Positions 58,749 through 64,000 of a stretch of 64,000 nucleotides of DNA are shown piece after piece. The stretch's first letter is position 1. Each line of letters opens with the position of its first letter. The stretch is from Clavibacter sp. B3I6 (lineage in GTDB: Bacteria; Actinomycetota; Actinomycetes; Actinomycetales; Microbacteriaceae): the NCBI RefSeq assembly GCF_030816895.1, contig NZ_JAUSYL010000001.1, forward strand, positions 2,604,001 to 2,668,000. The letters run 5' to 3'. The notes under the pieces were generated by a model. That model was given only the letters and a program-made list of their open reading frames with translations. It had not been told where the DNA came from and ran no database searches. A program made the translations under genes and the position numbers.

Positions 58749-59999
58749 ATGACCCGCACCGCCCCCGCGCCCGCTCGCGCGCGCCGGCCCGTCACGGGGC
58801 CCCGGCTCGTCCTGCTGCTCGGCCCGGCGTTCGTCGCCGCCATCGCGTACGTGGATCCCGGCAACGTGGCGGCCAACCTCACCGCCGGCGCGCGCTACGG
58901 GTACCTGCTGGTGTGGGTGCTCGTCGCCGCGAACCTCATCGCCGTGCTCGTGCAGTACCAGTCGGCGAAGCTCGGGCTCGTCACCGGCCGGAGCCTGCCG
59001 GAGCTCCTCGGCCAGCGCCTGCCCACCACCCGCCGCCGGGCGTTCTGGGTGCAGGCCGAGCTGATCGCCGCGGCCACCGACCTCGCGGAGGTCATCGGCG
59101 GGGCCATCGCGCTGCACCTCCTCTTCGGGATCCCGCTCGTGGCGGGCGGGGTGATCGTCGGCCTCGTGTCCATCGGCCTCCTCGCCGTGCAGTCGCGGCA
59201 CGGGCAGCGGCCCTTCGAGCTCGTGATCGGCGCGCTGCTCCTCGTCATCACGGTCGGCTTCCTCACGGGCCTCGTCGTGAGCCCGCTGTCGGCCTCCGGC
59301 ATCGCGGGCGGCCTCGTGCCGCGCTTCGACGGCGCCGACAGCGTGCTGCTGGCCGCGAGCATGCTCGGCGCGACCGTCATGCCGCACGCCGTCTACCTGC
59401 ACTCGTCCCTCAGCCGCGACCGGCACGGGGTCCAGACGGACGACGGCGTGCTGCGGCGGCTGCTCCGCGCGACGCGGTGGGACGTGATCACGGCGCTCGC
59501 CGTGGCCGGCGCCGTCAACATCTCCATGCTGCTCATCGCGGCCGCGAGCCTCGGCGGCGTGCCCGGCACCGACTCGATCGAGGGCGCGCACGCGGCCATC
59601 ACGGCCTCGCTCGGGCCGGTCGTGGGCGTCGTGTTCGCGGTGGGGCTCCTCGCGTCCGGCCTCGCGTCGACGTCGGTCGGCGCCTACGCGGGCGCGGCGA
59701 TCATGGGCGGGCTGCTGCACGTGCGCGTGCCGCTGCTCGCGCGGCGGGTGGTGACGCTGATCCCGGCCCTGGCGATCCTCGCGATCGGCGTCGACCCGAC
59801 GTCGGCGCTCGTCGTCAGCCAGGTGGTGCTGAGCCTCGGGATCCCGTTCGCGCTCGTGCCGCTGATCCGCCTCACGGGCGACCGCCGCGTGATGGGCGAC
59901 CACGTCGACCGGCCGCTCACGCGCGTCGCGGCGTGGGTCGCGGTCTCGCTCGTGGTGGTGCTGAACGTCGCGCTCGTCGTGCTCACCGTCACGGGCTGA
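58749..59999 (+). CDS. mntH: Nramp-family Mn2+/H+ symporter
   Basis: 416 residues, eleven predicted helices. The metal-binding TM1 motif DPGN is at residues 36-39 (AIAYVDPGNVAANLT) and the TM6 motif is GATVMPHAVYLHS. QAELIAAATDLAEVIGGAIA is the TM3 landmark. It imports Mn2+ (and Fe2+) using the proton gradient. GGAGAGG lies before the ATG. Repression by manganese through the upstream palindrome is likely, with MntR encoded convergently 23 nt downstream. Confidence 0.95.
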   Translation: MTRTAPAPARARRPVTGPRLVLLLGPAFVAAIAYVDPGNVAANLTAGARYGYLLVWVLVAANLIAVLVQYQSAKLGLVTGRSLPELLGQRLPTTRRRAFWVQAELIAAATDLAEVIGGAIALHLLFGIPLVAGGVIVGLVSIGLLAVQSRHGQRPFELVIGALLLVITVGFLTGLVVSPLSASGIAGGLVPRFDGADSVLLAASMLGATVMPHAVYLHSSLSRDRHGVQTDDGVLRRLLRATRWDVITALAVAGAVNISMLLIAAASLGGVPGTDSIEGAHAAITASLGPVVGVVFAVGLLASGLASTSVGAYAGAAIMGGLLHVRVPLLARRVVTLIPALAILAIGVDPTSALVVSQVVLSLGIPFALVPLIRLTGDRRVMGDHVDRPLTRVAAWVAVSLVVVLNVALVVLTVTG

Positions 60000-60022
60000 C
60001 CGTACGGGGCCGCATCCGCGGT

Positions 60023-60703
60023 TCAGCCGGCGTTGGACACCCAGACCGCGGACGCCGCGGCGGGCGTGAGCGGACGGCCCGCGGATCCGTCGACCGTCAC
60101 GACCACGGCGGCGGGGTCCCGCGCGTCGGACGCGTCGGCGCGCACGAGCGTGGCGTCCAGCCCGATCCCGTGCTCGGCGAGCTCGCGCAGGAGCCGCGGG
60201 TCCTCGTCGGAGATGCGGCGGACCCGCATGGGCCGGTCGGCGACGGCGTCCGCGAGCACGGTGGCCTCCGGCAGGTGCGGCTCGCCGTCGGCCGACGGGA
60301 TGGGGTCGCCGTGCGGATCCCGCGACGGGTGCCCGAGGTGCGCGTCGATGCGCGCCACGAAGTCGTCGGAGACCGCGTGCTCGAGCACCTCGGCCTCGTC
60401 GTGCACCTCGTCCCAGCCGTAGCCGAGCACCTCCACGAGGAACGTCTCGAGCAGGCGGTGCCGGCGCACCATCTGGATCGCGTGCCGCCGGCCGTCGACC
60501 GTGAGCTCGATGCTGCCGTACGGCCGGTGCTCGACGAGGCCCTGCGCGGTGAGCCGGCGGAGGCCGTCGGACGCGGTGGCGGGCCGGATCCCGAGCCGCT
60601 CGGCCAGCCGGGTCACGGTGACGGGCTGGTCGGACCACTCGGTGGCGGTCCAGATGAGCTTGAGGTAGTCCTGCGCGGCGCTCGAGAGCTCGTCGACGGA
60701 CAT
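60023..60703 (-). CDS. mntR: DtxR-family manganese-responsive repressor (MntR-like)
   Basis: 226 residues. A winged helix (about 1-72, VTVTRLAERLGIRPATASD) precedes the metal/dimerisation domain (about 75-145) and a C-terminal FeoA/SH3-like domain (about 150-226). Metal ligands align with MntR rather than IdeR: Asp12 (IdeR has Met), His82, and Glu105-Glu108-His109 (IdeR has Cys at the first of these). The second site residue Glu11 of B. subtilis MntR is Lys here. The ATG at 60703 has TACCAT 6 nt upstream. It should bind the palindrome upstream of mntH. Confidence 0.87.
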   Translation of the reverse strand: MSVDELSSAAQDYLKLIWTATEWSDQPVTVTRLAERLGIRPATASDGLRRLTAQGLVEHRPYGSIELTVDGRRHAIQMVRRHRLLETFLVEVLGYGWDEVHDEAEVLEHAVSDDFVARIDAHLGHPSRDPHGDPIPSADGEPHLPEATVLADAVADRPMRVRRISDEDPRLLRELAEHGIGLDATLVRADASDARDPAAVVVTVDGSAGRPLTPAAASAVWVSNAG

Positions 60704-60709
60704 GCGCCC

Positions 60710-60715
60710 ATGGTA
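60710..60715 (-). promoter_or_regulatory. -10 box for leaderless mntR mRNA
   Basis: TACCAT on the minus strand, 6 nt before the ATG at 60703. Confidence 0.55.
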
Positions 60716-60859
60716 GCGACCGCCCCGGCGGCCACCCGGTCCTCCGGCGGCCGCCCCGTCCCCGGGCGGCCACCTGGTCCCCCGGACCCGCCGGGGCGGA
60801 GCATGCTGGGTGGTGACCGCGGGCAGGGACGCCCGCGGCGCATCCGATGGAGGAACCAC

Positions 60860-61891
60860 ATGCAGTACCGCACTCTCGGCAACAGCGGCGCGATCGTGTC
60901 GACCTACGCGCTCGGCACCATGACCTTCGGCGCGGAGGCGGACGAGGAGACCTCCGGTCGCATCCTCGAGGCCTACGTCGCGGGCGGCGGCACGTTCATC
61001 GACACCGCCGACGTCTACTCGGCCGGCATCTCGGAGGAGATCGTGGGCCGCTGGCTCGCGGCGCACCCCGCCGAGGCCGACCAGCTCGTCATCGCCACGA
61101 AGGGCCGCTTCCCGATGGGGGAGGGCAACAACGACGTCGGCACCTCGCGCCGCCACCTCACGCGCGCGCTCGACGACTCGCTCCGCCGCCTCGGCGTCGA
61201 CACGATCGACCTGTACCAGATGCACGCGTGGGACGCGGTGACCCCGCTCGAGGAGACCCTGCGCTTCCTCGACGACGCCGTGCGCGCCGGCAAGATCTCG
61301 TACTACGGCTTCTCCAACTACCTGGGCTGGCAGCTCACCAAGGCCGTCGGGCTCGCGAAGGCGCTCGGGTACACGCCGCCCGTCACGCTGCAGCCGCAGT
61401 ACAGCCTGCTGGTGCGCGAGATCGAGTCGGAGATCGTGCCGGCGTCGCTCGACGCGGGCATCGGGCTCCTGCCGTGGTCGCCGCTCGCGGGCGGCTGGCT
61501 CACCGGCAAGTACCGCCGCGACGAGACCCCGACCGGCGCGACCCGCCTCGGCGAGGACCCGGAGCGCGGCATGGAGGCCTTCACGCCGCGGAACGGCCAG
61601 GAGCGCACCTGGGCGATCCTCGACGAGGTGCGCCGCATCGCCGACGCCCACGGGTCGAGCTCCGCGCGCGTGTCGCTCGCGTGGCTCGAGGCGCAGCCGG
61701 CGGTCACCAGCGTGATCCTCGGCGCCCGCACGGTCGAGCAGCTCGAGGACAACATGGCCTCGGCCGACCTGGAGCTCAGCGCGGAGGAGATCGCGTCGCT
61801 CAGCGCGGTGAGCGCGCCCGTGGTGTCCGACTACCCGTACGGCCCGGCCGGCGTGCAGCAGCGCCACCGCGCGATCGACGTGCGCGGCTGA
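60860..61891 (+). CDS. Aldo-keto reductase
   Basis: 343 residues, a complete AKR barrel starting MQYRTLGNSGAIVSTYALG. The catalytic tetrad is visible as Asp and Tyr in FIDTADVYSAG, Lys in VIATKGRFPMG and His in LYQMHAWD. The cofactor-binding end reads PAVTSVILGARTVEQLEDN. It reduces aldehydes or ketones with NADPH; the substrate is unknown. The ATG at 60860 has GGAGGAA at ideal spacing. Its 3' end overlaps the convergent MFS gene by about 90 nt. Confidence 0.92.
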   Translation: MQYRTLGNSGAIVSTYALGTMTFGAEADEETSGRILEAYVAGGGTFIDTADVYSAGISEEIVGRWLAAHPAEADQLVIATKGRFPMGEGNNDVGTSRRHLTRALDDSLRRLGVDTIDLYQMHAWDAVTPLEETLRFLDDAVRAGKISYYGFSNYLGWQLTKAVGLAKALGYTPPVTLQPQYSLLVREIESEIVPASLDAGIGLLPWSPLAGGWLTGKYRRDETPTGATRLGEDPERGMEAFTPRNGQERTWAILDEVRRIADAHGSSSARVSLAWLEAQPAVTSVILGARTVEQLEDNMASADLELSAEEIASLSAVSAPVVSDYPYGPAGVQQRHRAIDVRG

Positions 61892-63269
61892 GGCCGCCGC
61901 CGGCCGTCCCCGCGTCCGCTCCGGCGACGCGGGGACGACCGGCCCCCGGCGCCCGGGGCGTGATCCGCACGCGCGGCACGTGCCGGCGCACCACGACCTC
62001 GAGGGTCAGCTGACCCCGCCGCGCCAGCACCACGGCCACGACGGCCGCGGCCAGCGCCGGCACCCCGCCGGACACCACCATGCCGACGTGCACGCCCCAC
62101 GCCTCGACGATCCCGCCCATGAGCGGGCCGCCGACGGCCTGGCCGCCGAGGAGCACGAGCACGTAGACGCTCATCACCCGCCCGCGGATGGCGACGTTGC
62201 TGGAGAGCTGCACGAGCGAGTTCGCCGCCGTCTGGAAGAGCAGCGACGCCATGCCGACCGTGACGAGCACGGCCGCGAACGGCGCGATGCCGGGCATGAG
62301 GCCCGCGACGGCCTGCAGGACGCCCGTGATCCCGACGCCGACCACGATGGTCCGCAGCCGCACGGTCGCCCGCCGCGTCGAGAGCAGCGCGCCCGTGAGC
62401 GCGCCGATCGCGACCATCGAGTTGAAGAAGCCGTAGCCGCCCGCGCCCACGTCGTAGACCTCGCTCGCGAACGCCGCGAGGAGCACGGGCATGGTCAGCC
62501 CGAAGACGCTGAAGACGGCCACGAGCACGACGGGCCAGAGGATGGTCGGCTTCGACCGCGCGTACCGGAGGCCCTCCGCGAGCTGGCCGCGGCGGCGCGG
62601 GGCGGGCGGGATGCGGATCAGGTCCCGCGTCCTCAGGCTCCACAGCGTGAGCACCACGACGACGCACGCGACCGCGTTGATGGCGAACGACCAGCCGGCC
62701 CCGACCGCGAGCAGCAGGATCCCGCTGAGCGCCGGGCCCACCATGCCGCCGAGCTGGAACACCGACGAGTTGACGCTGATCGCGTTCCGCAGGTGCTGCT
62801 GCCCGACGATCTCCGTCACGAACACCTGGCGCGCCGGGTTGTCGATCACCGTCACGAGCCCGGTCGCGAACGCGATGGCGAAGATGTGCCACGCCTCGAC
62901 CGCGCCCGAGAGGGTGAGGACGGCGAGCAGCGCGCTCAGCAGCGCGTACGTGCCCTGCGTGATCATCATCAGCATCCGCTTCGAGCACCGGTCGACGATG
63001 ACGCCGCCGAGGAGGCCGAAGAGGAGCATGGGCGCGAACTGCATCGCCACCGTGATGCCGACGGCGGTGACGCTGCCGGTGAGCTCGAGCACGAGCCAGT
63101 CCTGGGCGATGCGCTGCATCCAGCCCGAGGTCATGGCGATCACGTTGGACGCGGTGAACCGGCGGAAGTTCGGCACGCTCAGGGCGATGAGCGTGTGGCG
63201 CCACGGCGGGCGCTCGGTCTGGACGGGGAGCGGGGCGGTCGGGGGGAAGGCGTTCGGGGGCGGGGTCAC
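61800..63269 (-). CDS. MFS transporter, DHA3/EntS-like
   Basis: 489 residues from the GTG at 63269 (AGGA 5 nt upstream); the frame is open to 63362, but that addition is not membrane-like. Twelve helices are expected. FRRFTASNVIAMTSGWMQRIAQ and GLLGGVIVDRCSKRMLM (motif A) are typical of the DHA3/EntS family, and NPARQVFVTEIVG is a strong family marker. It probably exports a siderophore or drug. The last about 30 residues are Arg/Gly-rich and antisense to the aldo-keto reductase end, so the true stop may differ. Divergent from the lysR gene. Confidence 0.85.
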   Translation of the reverse strand: MTPPPNAFPPTAPLPVQTERPPWRHTLIALSVPNFRRFTASNVIAMTSGWMQRIAQDWLVLELTGSVTAVGITVAMQFAPMLLFGLLGGVIVDRCSKRMLMMITQGTYALLSALLAVLTLSGAVEAWHIFAIAFATGLVTVIDNPARQVFVTEIVGQQHLRNAISVNSSVFQLGGMVGPALSGILLLAVGAGWSFAINAVACVVVVLTLWSLRTRDLIRIPPAPRRRGQLAEGLRYARSKPTILWPVVLVAVFSVFGLTMPVLLAAFASEVYDVGAGGYGFFNSMVAIGALTGALLSTRRATVRLRTIVVGVGITGVLQAVAGLMPGIAPFAAVLVTVGMASLLFQTAANSLVQLSSNVAIRGRVMSVYVLVLLGGQAVGGPLMGGIVEAWGVHVGMVVSGGVPALAAAVVAVVLARRGQLTLEVVVRRHVPRVRITPRAPGAGRPRVAGADAGTAGGGLSRARRSRGGAAARRPGRTGSRTPRARSPR

Positions 63270-63380
63270 TTCATCCTGCGTGTGCGTTGCGTATGGGCGG
63301 ATCGGTTCCGTATGGGTGCGGCCGCGGACGGCCGAGATCGACGGTACTCCGGGGCTTCCCATTCGGATCCCGCCTCGACA

Positions 63381-63395
63381 TGATGAGTGTCATCA
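63381..63395. promoter_or_regulatory. LysR-type operator candidate
   Basis: TGATGA-GTG-TCATCA, a perfect inverted repeat with the T-N(n)-A form of LysR sites, between the MFS and lysR starts and about 25 nt before lysR. Confidence 0.55.
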
Positions 63396-63420
63396 CGTGA
63401 TCGAATGACCGGAGGCCGCC

Positions 63421-64000
63421 GTGCTGGACCCGACCCTGCTCGCCACGTTCCTCGCGGTCGCCGACACCCGGAGCTTCACGCAGGCGGCCGCCCGGCTCGG
63501 CATCAGCCAGCCCACCGTGAGCCAGCAGGTGCGGCGGCTCGAGCGGGCCGTCGACCGGACGCTGGTCGCGCGCGACACCCGCGCGATGCGGCTCACCGAC
63601 GCGGGTGACGCGATGGCCGGCTTCGCGCGCACGATCCTCGCGGCCCACCAGGTGGCGGAGAGCTACTTCGGCGGATCCGCGGTGAGCGGCCGCCTGCGCT
63701 TCGGCACCGCCGACGACCTCGCGATCACGCAGCTCCCGCGGATCCTCCGGCACTTCCGGCAGCTGCACCCGCAGATCGAGCTGGAGCTCACGGTCACGCA
63801 GAGCGGGCCGCTGCACCGGCGGCTGCTCGCCGGGCAGCTCGACCTCATCCTCACGAAGACCGCGGTCGACGAGCAGCCGGCGGCCAGGCGCGTGGGCCGC
63901 GACCGGATGGTGTGGGTCGGCCTCGACCGCACGCTGGTGGAGCCGGGCGCGAGCGTGCCGCTCATCGCCTACCGCGCCCCGAGCATCAGCCGGCAGATGG
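63421..64000 (+). CDS. LysR-family transcriptional regulator (3' end outside window)
   Basis: 193 codons are visible before the window edge. The N-terminal helix-turn-helix (about 1-60) reads MLDPTLLATFLAVADTRSFT, then AAARLGISQPTVSQQVRRLE. The effector-binding domain begins near residue 90 (GRLRFGTADDLAITQLPRIL, then LTVTQSGPLHRRLLAGQLDL). The GTG at 63421 has GGAGG upstream. The divergent MFS exporter is the likely target, with the palindrome at 63381-63395 as the shared operator. The effector is unknown. Confidence 0.92.
   Translation, partial: MLDPTLLATFLAVADTRSFTQAAARLGISQPTVSQQVRRLERAVDRTLVARDTRAMRLTDAGDAMAGFARTILAAHQVAESYFGGSAVSGRLRFGTADDLAITQLPRILRHFRQLHPQIELELTVTQSGPLHRRLLAGQLDLILTKTAVDEQPAARRVGRDRMVWVGLDRTLVEPGASVPLIAYRAPSISRQM

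Overview
The window is a high-GC (about 70%) chromosomal segment of an actinobacterium of the family Microbacteriaceae. The 16S rRNA gene (positions 31925-33447), the gene order and the codon use best fit Clavibacter or a very close relative; I infer the genus from memory of 16S signatures, not from a search. Almost everything is core chromosome. I see no transposase, integrase, phage gene, CRISPR array or tRNA gene.

Layout. 0-2.3 kb: a truncated THUMP-like methyltransferase, a solitary groES under a CIRCE operator, and a RarD-type permease. 2.3-8.3 kb: a branched-chain amino acid (or similar) ABC importer split into livJ on the plus strand and a convergent livHMGF operon; livH carries an extracytoplasmic N-terminal domain and a one-base frameshift. 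8.5-17.7 kb: guaB (also frameshifted), an AbiEi-like hypothetical, a GuaB3-type paralogue without the catalytic cysteine, a KhtTU-like K+/H+ antiporter pair, SURF1, a DUF3817 protein and guaA. 17.7-25.4 kb: Bax-inhibitor-1 protein, glycerophosphodiester phosphodiesterase, pcrA, a cell-wall surface protein with a probable thioester domain and an LAXTG sorting signal, and an MpaB-like protein. 25.6-31.4 kb: the sucCD-DUF6350-purN-purH cluster. 31.4-37.3 kb: one rrn operon (16S-23S-5S, no spacer tRNA). 37.6-49.5 kb: a membrane-anchored dimethylargininase-like protein, a heterodimeric ABC exporter behind a long structured leader with a small upstream ORF, a lipoprotein, an alkyltransferase-like protein, a GNAT and NADP-isocitrate dehydrogenase. 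46.4-53.4 kb: two tandem large secreted subtilases. 53.5-64 kb: a DrrAB-type ABC system, purU, an MFS exporter, a HAD phosphatase, the mntH/mntR manganese pair, an aldo-keto reductase, a second MFS and a divergent LysR regulator cut by the window end.

How it works together. Purine synthesis recurs: purN, purH, purU, guaB and guaA, with guaB3 beside them. Central carbon metabolism is represented by sucCD and icd. Metal, heat-shock and export functions each carry recognisable operators. A general feature is that many genes begin 6 nt after a TANNNT -10 box, so their mRNAs are probably leaderless; this rule also settles several start codons.

The points most worth a second look are the surface protein at 22.4-24.4 kb, the attenuator-like leader at 39.0-39.6 kb, the membrane-fused dimethylargininase, the LivH N-terminal domain, and the two single-base frameshifts in housekeeping genes, which are likely sequence errors.
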